A stretch of DNA of 64,000 nt from assembly GCF_002259745.1 (NCBI RefSeq), contig NZ_MWWW01000027.1, positions 1 through 64,000 on the forward strand, given 5' to 3'. Position numbers and translations under genes: made by a program. This DNA is from Bifidobacterium myosotis (GTDB lineage: Bacteria > Actinomycetota > Actinomycetes > Actinomycetales > Bifidobacteriaceae). Of this stretch, positions 35,009 to 44,991 are shown in pieces (position 1 is the first letter of the stretch; the number at the start of each line of letters is the position of its first letter). Under the pieces are notes generated by a model that saw nothing but the letters and a program-made list of their open reading frames with translations, did not search any database and was not told the origin of the DNA.

Positions 35009-36012
35009 ACGAGACGAACGAGACGACGTCGCGGAAGCATCCGAAGAAGCACAAGCATGACGGGGAGCCGGCTTTGTCCACGTCTGCGGAGGCGATGACG
35101 GCTGAGGCGGAAGAGATGACGGATGCTGCGGCTGGAGACGAGGCTGCCGGGTCTGTTGCCGGGACCGCTACCGCTGACGGGACGGATACGCAGGGTGATG
35201 CTTCGGCGGCCGCGGATGCTTCAGATGCCGCGGATGCTTCGAATGCGGTGACCGCGCCTGTGGAGCCGGTCGATCTGGAGGACGCCTCGCCGCTTGGCGA
35301 CACCTATCATCGCGGTCCGGTGATTCTGCGCGGTCAGATGATTCCCAAGGACAACACCACCGCCAATCTTCTGAAACCCGACGCGGATACCGATTGGCTG
35401 CATATGGATCCGTGGCGCGTGCTGCGCATTCAATCGGAGTTCGTGGACGGGTTCGGCGCGCTTGCCGAGCTGGGGCCTGCGGTCGCGATTTTCGGTTCGG
35501 CGCGCACCCCGCGTACCGATCCCGTGTACAAGGCCGCCCGTCGCATGGGCAGTCAGATCGCCAAGCGCAACATTGCCGTCATCACCGGCGGCGGGCCGGG
35601 CGTCATGGAGGCCGCGAACAGGGGAGCGGCGCTCGCGGGCGGCAAGTCGGTGGGACTCGGTATCGAGCTGCCGCATGAGCAGGGACTTAACCAGTGGGTG
35701 AATCTTGGCATGAGCTTCCGGTACTTCTTCGTCCGCAAGACCATGTTCGTCAAGTACGCCTCCGGTGTGATCGTATGCCCGGGAGGCTTCGGCACGCTGG
35801 ACGAGATGTTCGAATTATTGACCCTCGTGCAGACCCACAAGGTCGCCAACATGCCGGTCGTTTTGTACGGCGAAGAGTATTGGCAGGGCCTGTTTGACTG
35901 GCTTAACGGCCCGGTCTCGGATCATGGCATGATCTCCGCCATCGATCCGCATCTGGTCACGCTGACCGACGATCCCGACGAGGCCGTGAAGCTCGTCACT
36001 AAGGGACTCTGA
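34945..36012 (+). CDS. LOG-family (TIGR00730) Rossmann-fold protein
   Basis: A 355-residue protein with two parts. Residues 1-115 are a lysine-rich start (MAKKQKKAKK) followed by an Ala/Glu/Asp low-complexity stretch. The rest is the LOG domain, with GSARTPRTDPVYKAARRMG, TGGGPGVMEAANRG and the signature PGGFGTLDEMFE. LOG proteins are nucleotide 5'-monophosphate phosphoribohydrolases (cytokinin-releasing in plants), but in bacteria the substrate is often unknown. AAGGAGATAATCAG lies before the ATG, inside nhaA, giving a 64-base overlap in another frame. The long disordered N-terminus is unusual for the family; the core could stand alone. Confidence 0.85.
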   Translation: MAKKQKKAKKAEAGKDTEEALNETNETTSRKHPKKHKHDGEPALSTSAEAMTAEAEEMTDAAAGDEAAGSVAGTATADGTDTQGDASAAADASDAADASNAVTAPVEPVDLEDASPLGDTYHRGPVILRGQMIPKDNTTANLLKPDADTDWLHMDPWRVLRIQSEFVDGFGALAELGPAVAIFGSARTPRTDPVYKAARRMGSQIAKRNIAVITGGGPGVMEAANRGAALAGGKSVGLGIELPHEQGLNQWVNLGMSFRYFFVRKTMFVKYASGVIVCPGGFGTLDEMFELLTLVQTHKVANMPVVLYGEEYWQGLFDWLNGPVSDHGMISAIDPHLVTLTDDPDEAVKLVTKGL

Positions 36013-36147
36013 CCTCGCTCTGACCTCATCGGCGCGGTTATTCCGCAACTATTCCGCAACAAACTGTACCGGCGCTTTTCCGTGCAAGACCAAGTTTCGT
36101 GCGTGTCGTCGGTCTGTTGTGGCTGGCACCTCGGCCGTTGTCGGGTT

Positions 36148-36170
36148 GCGATCTCAGATCATTAGATCGC
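36148..36170. terminator. Hairpin between convergent genes
   Basis: GCGATCT (36148-36154) pairs with AGATCGC (36164-36170), loop CAGATCATT. It sits between the LOG gene and the oppositely oriented methyltransferase gene. Confidence 0.5.
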
Positions 36171-36179
36171 GCAGCCCAA

Positions 36180-36845
36180 TCACTGCTTGACGGCAATCAG
36201 CATGCCGGTGCCGTCCGGCGTGAGGGTGGAGGTGAAGCCCTCGTCCTGTTCAACGGTGGCGATGAGCTCGCGCATGGCCACCGTCTTATCGCTGCGGTCG
36301 GCTGCATTGAGCACGCCTCCCTGTTCGGAGGCCAGCGCCAGCACATCGGTGAAGACGATGGCGCCATGCTCACGCAGCAAACGCGATGCCTGGGCGAATG
36401 TGGAGGCGTAGTTCTCCGGGTCGCCCGCCACGACGATGAGATCGTAGTCATGGGCGTTCAGTCGCGGCAGAAACACGCTGGTCGGCGCGTTCACCGCTCG
36501 CAGTGAGGTGTCGGTGACGTCCTGCAAGGCCGTGAACGCCTTGCGAATCAGCATGATTCCCTGCGCGGAGGAGTCCACGGCCGTCAGCTGGCCGGCACCG
36601 TTCAGCGCATGCATCAGCTGCAGCGTCTCCACCAGAGAGCCGGTGCCCACCGCAATCACCGACGACGCGCCGGTGAGCTGTACCAGAAGACCCAGCAGTC
36701 GCGCCTGGGCGGCCGGTCCTTGAAGCTGCCCGGCCTGATCGGCTGTGGCGCGGGCGTCGGCGATGGTGTCCGGCTCGAGCTCCCGGGCATGCTCCTCGGT
36801 GAATTCCCAAGCCTTGGCGAGATTCGTGTATTGCGTCTTGTCCAT
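36180..36845 (-). CDS. O-methyltransferase-like protein (SAM-dependent)
   Basis: A 221-residue soluble protein like the caffeoyl-CoA O-methyltransferase/MdmC group. The SAM-binding region is SSVIAVGTGSLVETLQLMHA (about 68-87) followed by LTAVDSSAQGIMLIRKAF, with the catalytic-domain strand YDLIVVAGDPENY. The usual glycine-rich EIGT/GYST motif is altered to AVGTGSL, and the expected metal-binding aspartates are not all clear, so activity is uncertain. ATG at 36845 after GAAGGAATCG. It is the last gene of a minus-strand run after sdhA and sdhB, 112 bases past the sdhB stop. Confidence 0.7.
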   Translation of the reverse strand: MDKTQYTNLAKAWEFTEEHARELEPDTIADARATADQAGQLQGPAAQARLLGLLVQLTGASSVIAVGTGSLVETLQLMHALNGAGQLTAVDSSAQGIMLIRKAFTALQDVTDTSLRAVNAPTSVFLPRLNAHDYDLIVVAGDPENYASTFAQASRLLREHGAIVFTDVLALASEQGGVLNAADRSDKTVAMRELIATVEQDEGFTSTLTPDGTGMLIAVKQ

Positions 36846-36957
36846 GATCTTCGATTCCTTCTCGTATCGTCCAGCCGGCTTCGTCTCAGGTCTGGGCGCG
36901 TGTGCCGCGATGCGTGCCGTCATCCGGCTGTTTTGCCGTCTGCGTACGCTGCGGCGT

Positions 36958-37995
36958 TCAGCGTTCGCGTACCTTGGCCACGATCTGCCACATCTCCTCG
37001 CCGACATCGATGCCGCGCGGGCAGTGACGGGAGCAGGCGCGTACGGACTGGCAGGCCGCCACGCCGTCCGCGGTGTCGATGGCATCCATGCGGGCCATGG
37101 CCTTGGTGTCGCGCGAATCGTTGATGAAGCGGGAGGACCAGACCAGTGCGGCAGGGCCGATGAACGCGTCGCCGCCGGCGAACACCGGGCAGGAGCCTTC
37201 GCATACGCCGCACGCGATGCAGTTGCTCAGCGTCTCATACTTGGCCAGCTGATCCGGATGCTGCAGGTATTCGAACACATCCACTTTGCCTTCGGACGTG
37301 GTGGCCAGCACGCCATCGGCCTGCAGGTAGGGGGTGAGCTTTCTGATCTGATTCAGCATCGGGTCGATGTCCGCGATGAGGTCGCGCTGCGGAGGGAAGC
37401 CGGGCAGGGGAGCGAGCTCGATGACGCCGAGGGAGCCGGAGGCCGCTTGGGTGTTCGACACGGCACTGGTCGCGGCGGCGGCATCGGTGGCGTTCTTGGC
37501 ATTGGCATCAGTACGGTCGGCGCCGTCGATGGAGAGCGCGCCTGTAGCCGTCGCTTCAGATTCGGCGGGAACGGCCCGTTCGGAGCCGATATGGCGGAAG
37601 CCCTCGTCATCGACCTGTGGCAGGGCGCTGGGCTGCTTCGCCCAGTCGCGGACGGAGGCGGTGCACAACAGGGTCGGCGTGCCGTTGATGGATACGGCGT
37701 CGGAGCCGCACATGCCGTGGCCGCACGAATAGCGGAACGCCAGCGTGGGGTCCACCGTGCGCTTGATGGTCATCAGGCAATCCAGAACCGTATCTTCGGG
37801 ACGGGCGGGAATGGTGTACTCCTGCACCCACTGCTTGCCGCGCGGACGACGACGTGCGGAGGCATCGGCTCCGCCGCCGAATGGTGAGCTTTTCCGGGCG
37901 AACGGGCTACCTCCGCGAGCACGTTCCGCACGCTCGGCGCGCGGCGTGAAACGATGCACCTGCAACGTGACGGTCGTGTAGTTCGCCTCAGCCAT
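36958..37995 (-). CDS. sdhB: Succinate dehydrogenase/fumarate reductase iron-sulfur subunit
   Basis: A 345-residue electron-transfer subunit. The 2Fe-2S cysteines are in YSCGHGMCGSD and the later TLLC; the 4Fe-4S motif is CIACGVCEGSCP; the 3Fe-4S and last 4Fe-4S ligands are in ACQSVRACSRHCP. Two low-complexity inserts (about residues 30-50 and 145-205) make it about 100 residues longer than E. coli SdhB. GGAGGCAG precedes two adjacent ATGs (37998 and 37995); the second has better spacing. It follows sdhA, with a 16-bp inverted repeat between them. No membrane-anchor gene is nearby, so the electron acceptor is unclear. Confidence 0.88.
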   Translation of the reverse strand: MAEANYTTVTLQVHRFTPRAERAERARGGSPFARKSSPFGGGADASARRRPRGKQWVQEYTIPARPEDTVLDCLMTIKRTVDPTLAFRYSCGHGMCGSDAVSINGTPTLLCTASVRDWAKQPSALPQVDDEGFRHIGSERAVPAESEATATGALSIDGADRTDANAKNATDAAAATSAVSNTQAASGSLGVIELAPLPGFPPQRDLIADIDPMLNQIRKLTPYLQADGVLATTSEGKVDVFEYLQHPDQLAKYETLSNCIACGVCEGSCPVFAGGDAFIGPAALVWSSRFINDSRDTKAMARMDAIDTADGVAACQSVRACSRHCPRGIDVGEEMWQIVAKVRER

Positions 37996-38022
37996 CATCT
38001 GCCTCCATGACGTCGATATTCA

Positions 38023-38071
38023 GCCAACTTATTGTGCCACAAGCCCTAGGCGTGCGGCACAATAAGTTGGC
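38023..38071. other. 16-bp perfect inverted repeat between sdhA and sdhB
   Basis: The arms at 38023-38038 and 38056-38071 are exact reverse complements, loop of 17. It lies within the sdhA-sdhB transcript, 28 bases before the sdhB start, without a T-run on the transcribed strand. It may set the ratio of the two products or mark an RNA processing site. Confidence 0.75.
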
Positions 38072-38133
38072 CTTCGATTGGGGAGACTCCGGAAAGACCA
38101 CTGTAGGCCCGAGCGATCGCTCGATTGCGGGAT

Positions 38134-40371
38134 TCAGTATGCGCGGCTCTGGGGCGGGTAATCGGCGATATGCACCGGTTGCCACGTTTGGCTGGTGGAT
38201 GCCGCATCGGCGCCGTTCGACGGGGTGATCCGGGTCATGGAGTGCGCCAGGAACCGCTCGTCGTTGCGTCCGGGATGGTCCAGCCTCTGCAGGGAACCGC
38301 GGGATTCCTCGCGGGCGTTGCTGGCATCGAGCATGGCTTGTGCGAGAAGCAGGAGATGCCGTGCCTCCCAAATCGCGGTGACCTCCTGATTGAACGCGGC
38401 GGTCTTGTCGTGCGCGCGCAGGGCCGCCGCAGCCGGTGCGATGACTTCCGCGATCTGCTGCTTCGCCGTTTCAATGGTGTCACGGCTGCAGCGCACGGCC
38501 AGCGCACGGTCCATGATCGTGCCCAGTCGGGCCATGAGCGCGTAGGGGTTATCGAGTGCCTCCCCGGTCGCTGCCGAGGTGCCGGAATTCCCGTCCGACG
38601 GTGTTTCGGCCTCGTCCGGGGCCGGCTCGCCGTCGATGGCCGCATCGGGGCCTGCAAGCAAGGCGTTCAGCTCGGACGTACGGTCGCTTGCGGCCTTGTC
38701 CACGGCGGCGATCAGCGGTTCGTCGGCTTCCTCGCTGGATTCGTCGGCCATGGGGGAGTCCACCGGATTCTCCGCGATGCGTGCGGCCAGGGCATGGCCG
38801 GCTCGCGTGCCGAACAGGCATGCGTCAAGCAGCGAGTTGCCACCGAGACGGTTCGCGCCATGCACGGAGACGCAGGAGCATTCGCCGGCGGCGAACAGTC
38901 CTTCGACGATCACGCGACGACCGGTGGTCTGGGCGGGGGCAATTACGTCGTCGGCTCCGTTGTTGTCGGCATTGCCGTTACCGGTATTGCCATTGCCGGT
39001 GTGTTCCGGGCTGGTGTGCTCCGGGCTGGTGTGTTCCGTGCCGGCTGCCGTCGGGCTCTGCCCGTTCTGCGTGGCCCACCGGTACACCTCTCCCTCCGTG
39101 GTGACGGGGATGCCGCCCATCGTGTAATGCGCGGTGGGCTTGATCGGCACCCAGTCCTTGGCCGGGTCGAGATTCGCATATTGTTCGATGGTCTCCACCA
39201 CCTGAGGCAGCGTCTCACGCATATGCTGCGTTTCGATACCGGTCATATCGAGCCAGACGCAGTCCTTCGGCCCATCCGGGTCCTTCGGATCGGCGACGCC
39301 GCGACCCGCATCGATCTCCGCCATGATGGAACGGGATACCACGTCTCGTGCCGCCAGATCCCGGTGTTCCGGAGCATAGCGCTCCATGAACGCCTCACCA
39401 TCGGCGTTCCTCAGAATGCCGCCCTCGGCACGGGCCGCTTCGGAGAGCAGGATGCCGGTATGGGCCAGACCGGTGGGATGGAACTGCACGAATTCGATGT
39501 CCTCGAGCTGCAGCCCGGACGCCAGGGCCAGCGCCATGCCGTCACCGGTCAGGTCCCACGAGTTGGACGTGGTATGGAACAGTCGGCCCGCACCGCCGGT
39601 GGCGATAAGCACGTTGCGTGCATGAATGGCCTGGATCTTGCCGGTATGGGTGTCCATCGCCACGATGCCGGCCACACGACCGCCCCGACCGTCCGCATGA
39701 AGCGGCGCAGCTTGATTTGAGGCGGACGCGCCGTTGCCAGCGTCTTCCGAGTTGCCTGCGTTGTCGGTGCCGTTCGCGACGAATCGATAAGGGTCGGCGG
39801 CCGAGTCGGCCTCGTTCGCCAGCACCAGATCGGTCACGTACCACTCCTCGGCGAATTCGACGCCCTGTGCCACACACTGCTGCCATAAGGTGTGCAGAAT
39901 CTGATGACCGATACGGTCGGCCGCGTAGGCGGCACGCTTGACCGGCTCGCCGCCGAAATCACGGGTATGACCGCCGAAACGACGCTGGGCGATATGACCA
40001 TCCTCGGTACGGGAGAACGCCACGCCCTGCCGCTCCAGATTGATCACGGTCTCCGGCGCGTATTCGGCGAGCAGCTTGGCCGCATCCTGATCGACAAGCC
40101 AGTCGCCGCCCTTGATGGTGTCGTAGTAATGCCAATGCCAGTCGTCGGATTCCACATTGCCCAGGCTCGCCGCGATGCCGCCCTCCGCGGAACCGGTGTG
40201 CGAGCGCAGCGGCTGCAGCTTGGAGACCACCAGGATCTTCGGGTCCACGCCCTGCTCCCTGAGGTCGCCGATTTCAGGGGATCGCAGCAATCCCAACGCC
40301 GCCGACAAGCCGGCCGCGCCGGCGCCCACGATCACCGCATCGTACATATCTTCCAAACGTTTCGGACTCAT
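38134..40371 (-). CDS. sdhA: Succinate dehydrogenase/fumarate reductase flavoprotein subunit
   Basis: A 745-residue FAD protein. The dinucleotide fold is [17 protein letters not shown] (about 14-30), and [16 protein letters not shown] holds the histidine to which FAD is covalently attached in this family. HTRDFGG and [14 protein letters not shown] are further conserved pieces. Low-complexity inserts are present around residues 210-235, 435-480 and 575-625, lengthening the protein by over 100 residues. It should interconvert succinate and fumarate with SdhB. In an organism without a full TCA cycle, fumarate reduction or a link to aspartate/NAD metabolism is likely; L-aspartate oxidase is a less likely alternative. 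Confidence 0.88.
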   Translation of the reverse strand: MSPKRLEDMYDAVIVGAGAAGLSAALGLLRSPEIGDLREQGVDPKILVVSKLQPLRSHTGSAEGGIAASLGNVESDDWHWHYYDTIKGGDWLVDQDAAKLLAEYAPETVINLERQGVAFSRTEDGHIAQRRFGGHTRDFGGEPVKRAAYAADRIGHQILHTLWQQCVAQGVEFAEEWYVTDLVLANEADSAADPYRFVANGTDNAGNSEDAGNGASASNQAAPLHADGRGGRVAGIVAMDTHTGKIQAIHARNVLIATGGAGRLFHTTSNSWDLTGDGMALALASGLQLEDIEFVQFHPTGLAHTGILLSEAARAEGGILRNADGEAFMERYAPEHRDLAARDVVSRSIMAEIDAGRGVADPKDPDGPKDCVWLDMTGIETQHMRETLPQVVETIEQYANLDPAKDWVPIKPTAHYTMGGIPVTTEGEVYRWATQNGQSPTAAGTEHTSPEHTSPEHTGNGNTGNGNADNNGADDVIAPAQTTGRRVIVEGLFAAGECSCVSVHGANRLGGNSLLDACLFGTRAGHALAARIAENPVDSPMADESSEEADEPLIAAVDKAASDRTSELNALLAGPDAAIDGEPAPDEAETPSDGNSGTSAATGEALDNPYALMARLGTIMDRALAVRCSRDTIETAKQQIAEVIAPAAAALRAHDKTAAFNQEVTAIWEARHLLLLAQAMLDASNAREESRGSLQRLDHPGRNDERFLAHSMTRITPSNGADAASTSQTWQPVHIADYPPQSRAY

Positions 40372-40417
40372 GGTGTTGATTCTCGCACACCCGCCGGTCA
40401 GTGCGACGTGCCCGCCA

Positions 40418-42451
40418 TCACCGCACGCGGTCGCTCAGCATCACGCCGTCCGCCTGCCGCGTGACCACCCCCTTGAGTTCAAGGGCGCCGAGCAGCTCAA
40501 GCACGGTGCCGATATTCGGAATCTCGTCGTTATGCAGTTCTCGCGCCACACGCAACAGGGCGTCCGGGGTGACGATGAGATGCCTTCTGCGGCATTCACG
40601 GATAAGCCCCACCATCTCCCGCTGCGGTTCCGGTAACGTGTTCGGGTCGATGCGCGGCTCCGCGTCCTCCTGCGACTTGGATGGGGCACGCAGATCGGGC
40701 ATGCGTCGTGTTGAGGTGCCGGCATGGGCGTCCTGATGGCAATGGTCGCCAACTGGGCCGTCATCGTACCGGCTGATCGGATTCGATTGGAGCGTCGTCT
40801 GCATCAACGTTGTCTGCATCAGCGTCGGTTGGTTGCCATCGGTCGGGGAGCGACGTGCCTCGGATGCGTCGGAGGCGGTGCGGGATCCATGCGGTGCGAT
40901 GTCCGGCATGCGTTGCTTCGCCGATGAGGGCATGCCGCCGGACGCCGGTTTCATGGCGCGGGTATTGGACGGCCGACCGGGAGGTGCGGAACGGCTTGGG
41001 CGATGGTCCGCGGCTCGAGTCGGAGAGGTCGGGGATGCGGCGCCTTCGGCGGCTGTTCCGGTTGCGGTCTCCTCTTCGGCGGGCAAGGATGCGTCGTTGG
41101 AAGCCGCGGATTGTGCCGTCTCGTGTATGGGCTGACTCGCGGAACCGGCCTTCGACAGCGTTCCCGGCGGACCGGCGTACGCGGTCATGATGGGCCGATG
41201 GCGTTCGTGGCAGATGTCCTCGGTGGATGTGGCGGCGCACAGCAGAATCGCACGATGGTCGCTGATCATCTTGTTGCATCCGGCATTGCCGGGCTGGTTG
41301 ATGTCGCCCGGCACCGCATACACTTCGCGCATGAGCTCGCATGCCCAACCGGCGGTGTTAAGCGCTCCGGAGCGGAGTCTGGCCTGCGCCACCACCAGTG
41401 TGGAGGAGAGTGCGGCGATGATGCGGTTGCGCAGCAGGAAACGTCTGGCCTCGGGGATGGTGTTCGGGCAATGCTCGCTGATGAGCGCGCCGCCCTGCGC
41501 CTCAATGCGCTCGAAAAGGGTTCGGTTGCGCATCGGTCCCATATGGTTGAGCCCGCCGGCGAACACGGCCACGGTTTTGCCCACATTGGCGGGATTGCGG
41601 CCGTGCAGCGCGTTCAACGCGCCCCAATGCGCGGCGGCATCCGTGCCCATCGCGCCACCGGAGACCACCAGATGCCCGGCCGCCGCGGCCTGTTCGGCCA
41701 TGGTGTGTGCGACGTAGCGTCCGTATTCGTTGACGTCCCGCGAGCCGACAATGCCGATGGGGTTGGGACAGCTGGTCAGCGCTCGCGGGTCCCCGCGTAT
41801 CCACAAGCATAGCGGCGGCGCCCAGTCCGAGCGGATGGCCAGATCGGCCAGCTGGTGGGGCCAACAGGGATGGTCGGGGCCGATGAGCCACATCGTGCCG
41901 TCCACGGTGAACCAGTTCGCCAGCTGCATTATGTCCTGTGAGGGTAGGTCCCGCATGCGGTTGTGCCAGGAGGCCAGCGACGTGCGGAAGGACGCCATCA
42001 TATCCGTCGAAACGCTACGGCCCCATCGGGTGATGCCGTTGACGAACATGCGGTCGATACGGCCCAAGGCGGGGCCGGAGACGTTGTCGGGATTGCTTGG
42101 ATGCGATTGCGCCAAGGCATGCCACAGGCTTTCGGCACTGGGCGCGCCCTTGAGTGTGGCGTACATCATCACATCGGTGCCATCCAAGCAGAAGGTGAGC
42201 GCCGCACGGTAGAGCGCCTCGATGGTGGGAGCCGGAATCGCGGCGGGGCGTGGCGAGGAATGCTGGACGGGAACGTTGGCATTCGCACCGGTGTCGGCAT
42301 GTGTGCTGGTACCGGCATTCACACCAGTGCCACCATGTGTTGCGGTGCCGGCATGTGCGCTGGCGCTGCTGGTATTGCCAGTGTTGCTGGTGCTGCTGGT
42401 GACGACGGTGCTGCTGGTTTCGGTGCTGCTGGCGATGTTGGAACCGGTCAT
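40418..42451 (-). CDS. dprA: DNA processing protein DprA, with long low-complexity regions
   Basis: A 677-residue DprA/Smf protein, which loads RecA onto incoming single-stranded DNA. The Rossmann-like DprA core lies at about residues 215-425, with [32 protein letters not shown], and the characteristic run ending [20 protein letters not shown]. The first 75 residues are a Thr/Ser/Ala/Asn-rich, HAGT-like repetitive tract, and about 440-600 is Ala/Ser/Thr-rich. A winged-helix-like C-terminus (about 610-677) follows. ATG at 42451 overlaps the comM stop by four bases, so the two competence-type genes are coupled. The usual size is 300-400 residues. Confidence 0.88.
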   Translation of the reverse strand: MTGSNIASSTETSSTVVTSSTSNTGNTSSASAHAGTATHGGTGVNAGTSTHADTGANANVPVQHSSPRPAAIPAPTIEALYRAALTFCLDGTDVMMYATLKGAPSAESLWHALAQSHPSNPDNVSGPALGRIDRMFVNGITRWGRSVSTDMMASFRTSLASWHNRMRDLPSQDIMQLANWFTVDGTMWLIGPDHPCWPHQLADLAIRSDWAPPLCLWIRGDPRALTSCPNPIGIVGSRDVNEYGRYVAHTMAEQAAAAGHLVVSGGAMGTDAAAHWGALNALHGRNPANVGKTVAVFAGGLNHMGPMRNRTLFERIEAQGGALISEHCPNTIPEARRFLLRNRIIAALSSTLVVAQARLRSGALNTAGWACELMREVYAVPGDINQPGNAGCNKMISDHRAILLCAATSTEDICHERHRPIMTAYAGPPGTLSKAGSASQPIHETAQSAASNDASLPAEEETATGTAAEGAASPTSPTRAADHRPSRSAPPGRPSNTRAMKPASGGMPSSAKQRMPDIAPHGSRTASDASEARRSPTDGNQPTLMQTTLMQTTLQSNPISRYDDGPVGDHCHQDAHAGTSTRRMPDLRAPSKSQEDAEPRIDPNTLPEPQREMVGLIRECRRRHLIVTPDALLRVARELHNDEIPNIGTVLELLGALELKGVVTRQADGVMLSDRVR

Positions 42452-43983
42452 GACATCCTCGTTCTCAGTTCGATGCCCTGATGGACATCCTGTTCGGTGG
42501 GGGATACGCGGCCGCGCAGGTCCGCGAGCGTCCACGCCAATCGCATCGCACGGTCGGCGCCGCGCAACGTGAGCCGGTGATCGGACAAGGCCCGGTTCAC
42601 CAGTTCCATCGCCTTGAGCGAGGTGTGCGTGTGCAGCCAGTTGCCCGAGGCCTGGGCGTTGCAGGTCCATCCGTATTCCCGGAACCGTTGCCGTGCCGCA
42701 GTACGGGCCTCAAGCACCCGTGCCCGGATCGTTGCGCTCGATTCGCCCAACGGTTCGTTGCTCGCCGCGATGCGCGAGACCGGCGGCACGGCAAGCTGGA
42801 TGTCCACGCGGTCCAGCACCGGGCCGGCGAGACGGGAGAAGTACCGCATCCGGTCCTTCTCCCGGCAGGTACAGCGCTCGCCGGTGCCATAGTAGTAGCC
42901 GCACGGGCATGGATTCGCGGCCATGATGAGCTGGAACCGTGCCGGATAGTAGGTGCTTCCCTTGGACCGCGACAACGCCACATACCCCGACTCCAGCGGT
43001 TCGCGCAACGTCTGCAACGCCCTTGCGGAGAACTCCGGCGCCTCGTCCAGAAACAGGATGCCGCGATGCGCACGGGTGATGGCGCCCGGCGTGGCGATGC
43101 CGCTGCCGCCGCCGACCAGAGCCGCCGTGGTGGCGGTGTGGTGTGGCGCCTCGAACGGTGGCACATCCGTGATGCCGTATTGCGGCAAGGTGCCGCACAG
43201 CGACCGGATCGAGGCCACCTCCAGCTGTTCGGATTCGGTCAGCGGGCTCATGATGCCCGGCAGCCGGGATGCCAGCATGGTCTTGCCGGCGCCGGGAGGC
43301 CCGGTCATGATGAGATTGTGACCGCCCGCCGCGGCGACCTGCAACGCCCATTTGGCGTATTCCTGCCCCAGCACCTCGTTCATGTCTCCGCAGGTGTGTG
43401 AATCGGCGGGAATCTGCTGGTCGGCGCTTTCGTCGCCGGTGACGACCAGATCGGGAATGGTGTAGGAGGCCTTGCCGCCCATGAGTTCGATGAGCTCGCC
43501 CACATGTCGTACACCCACTACGTCGAGGCCATCCACCATGGCCGACTCCTCGAGGTTGCGGTAGGGGATGATCATCTTGCGGATGCCGCGTTCCTCGGCG
43601 TGCAGCATGATCGGCAGCAATCCGTGTATGGGCAGCACGGAACCGTCGAGATTCACCTCGCCGAGCATGATGGTGTCCTCGAGACAGTCGTGCCCGATGG
43701 CGCCGGCCGCGCACAGCACGCTCGCCGCGATGGCCAGATCGTGCGAGGACCCTCGTTTGGGCGTGGCGGCCGGACTCATGTTCACGGTGACGCGCGTCTG
43801 CGGCCAGGCGAAGCCGGAGGCGTGACAGGCGGATTTCACCCGTTCCCTCGCCTCGGACAGGCTGGCATCGGGCAGGCCGATGATGGTGAAGTAGGGCAGT
43901 CCCGGGCTGATGAAGGCCTGCACCTGCACGATGAAGGCCCGCAGTCCTATCAGACCGATCGAAAGCGTGCTGCCGATGGCCAT
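42448..43983 (-). CDS. comM: YifB/ComM-family AAA+ ATPase (Mg chelatase-like)
   Basis: A 511-residue protein. The N-terminal Lon-protease-like domain (about 20-140, including GLPDASLSEARERVKSA) is followed by the Mg-chelatase ATPase with Walker A TGPPGAGKTMLA (about 220-231), Walker B GILFLDEAPEF, and the conserved CPCGYYYG/CTC cysteine cluster. ComM is a helicase aiding branch migration during transformation. ATG at 43983 follows GAAAGGAG; longer upstream frames are not protein-like. It overlaps dprA by four bases; yraN lies upstream. The yraN-comM-dprA order is conserved in many bacteria. Confidence 0.93.
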   Translation of the reverse strand: MAIGSTLSIGLIGLRAFIVQVQAFISPGLPYFTIIGLPDASLSEARERVKSACHASGFAWPQTRVTVNMSPAATPKRGSSHDLAIAASVLCAAGAIGHDCLEDTIMLGEVNLDGSVLPIHGLLPIMLHAEERGIRKMIIPYRNLEESAMVDGLDVVGVRHVGELIELMGGKASYTIPDLVVTGDESADQQIPADSHTCGDMNEVLGQEYAKWALQVAAAGGHNLIMTGPPGAGKTMLASRLPGIMSPLTESEQLEVASIRSLCGTLPQYGITDVPPFEAPHHTATTAALVGGGSGIATPGAITRAHRGILFLDEAPEFSARALQTLREPLESGYVALSRSKGSTYYPARFQLIMAANPCPCGYYYGTGERCTCREKDRMRYFSRLAGPVLDRVDIQLAVPPVSRIAASNEPLGESSATIRARVLEARTAARQRFREYGWTCNAQASGNWLHTHTSLKAMELVNRALSDHRLTLRGADRAMRLAWTLADLRGRVSPTEQDVHQGIELRTRMS

Positions 43984-44105
43984 GGATGTCTCCTTTCGGA
44001 ACGTTTGGAAACGGAGTGGAATGGGTTTGGAATGGGTTGGCGTAATGAGTCGTAACGGCGGGGAAGACAGAGACGGAAGACGAGTCGAAACCGCTTCGGG
44101 GAAGG

Positions 44106-44756
44106 TCAGAAGGCATTGGGGATGTGAAGCACCTGCGGACGTCCCGCGCGCATCACGATGGTGATGACATCGAACCGAATGCCCGCGTGCGGCATGCGGT
44201 TGCGCCGGTCGATCAGCCAGTCGCACGCCGCACGCCGGAGATTGCGTTGCTTGGTGGGCGTCACCGCCTCCTGCGGCGGCCCGTAACGGGCGTTGCGACG
44301 CGCCTTCACCTCCACGAACACGATGACGCGGCCCGGCGCGAGCGCCACGACATCCAGTTCGCCATACCGTGTGTGCCAATTGCGCGACAGTACGGTCCAT
44401 CCCTGCGATTCCAACCAACGGGCTGCGTATTGCTCGCCAAACAGGCCGAATCGTTTTGGGGTCAGGGTCCGGTCGCCCATTACGGCGGCGAGTTGGTCCA
44501 AGGGCGCCATCGTCGCCGGGTCGGGGGCGTCCAGCATGGGCTGGAAGGGAAGATCGGGAACGGCGCCGGCGTCGCATCCGGCAGGTTCGTGGATGCCGTC
44601 CGGGCAGGTGATGTCCGGATGGATGTAGGCGGACTTGACGGAATCGGAGGGTTTGACGGGGCCGGGGAAGGCGTTGGAGGCGATGAGTTCGATGGGAGCG
44701 GAGGAGAGGGCAGTGGCGGTGGAATCGGCGCATTGAGCGGCTGTTGAAGTAGTCAT
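44106..44756 (-). CDS. yraN: YraN/UPF0102 family nuclease-like protein
   Basis: A 216-residue protein whose C-terminal half (about 100-216) is the UPF0102 domain: FGLFGEQYAARWLESQGWTV, YGELDVVALAPG and IVFVEVKARR, a PD-(D/E)XK-like nuclease pattern (E, D and ExK all present). The first 95 residues are not conserved in the family and may not be translated: starts near the internal Met before GDRTLTPKRF are possible. The start shown has GTGGAG three bases upstream. It precedes comM and dprA, the standard neighbourhood. Confidence 0.8.
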   Translation of the reverse strand: MTTSTAAQCADSTATALSSAPIELIASNAFPGPVKPSDSVKSAYIHPDITCPDGIHEPAGCDAGAVPDLPFQPMLDAPDPATMAPLDQLAAVMGDRTLTPKRFGLFGEQYAARWLESQGWTVLSRNWHTRYGELDVVALAPGRVIVFVEVKARRNARYGPPQEAVTPTKQRNLRRAACDWLIDRRNRMPHAGIRFDVITIVMRAGRPQVLHIPNAF

Positions 44757-44991
44757 GACTCCACTGTGCGGGTCGGTGCCGTTCGAACACAAGCTCGAAC
44801 GGCGAATGTGGAGAGTATGACGCGGCTTGACGTGTTGTGGATAACGTGTGGACGGAATCCCGGTTATCCACCGTTTGTTAGGAATGTTGACATGAATGTC
44901 GTCCGACGGATGACAACATGTTTCGCACGGCGCGGTGCAGCAATGCTACGGTGAAAGATGAAGTGGCATAGTCGCCGCATGGAGGGGACGC
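44757..44991. promoter_or_regulatory. Divergent intergenic region yraN / response regulator
   Basis: About 235 AT-richer bases between two divergent genes, expected to hold both promoters. No clear -35/-10 pair or operator could be singled out. GGAGGGG at about 44982 is the ribosome site of the regulator. Confidence 0.4.
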
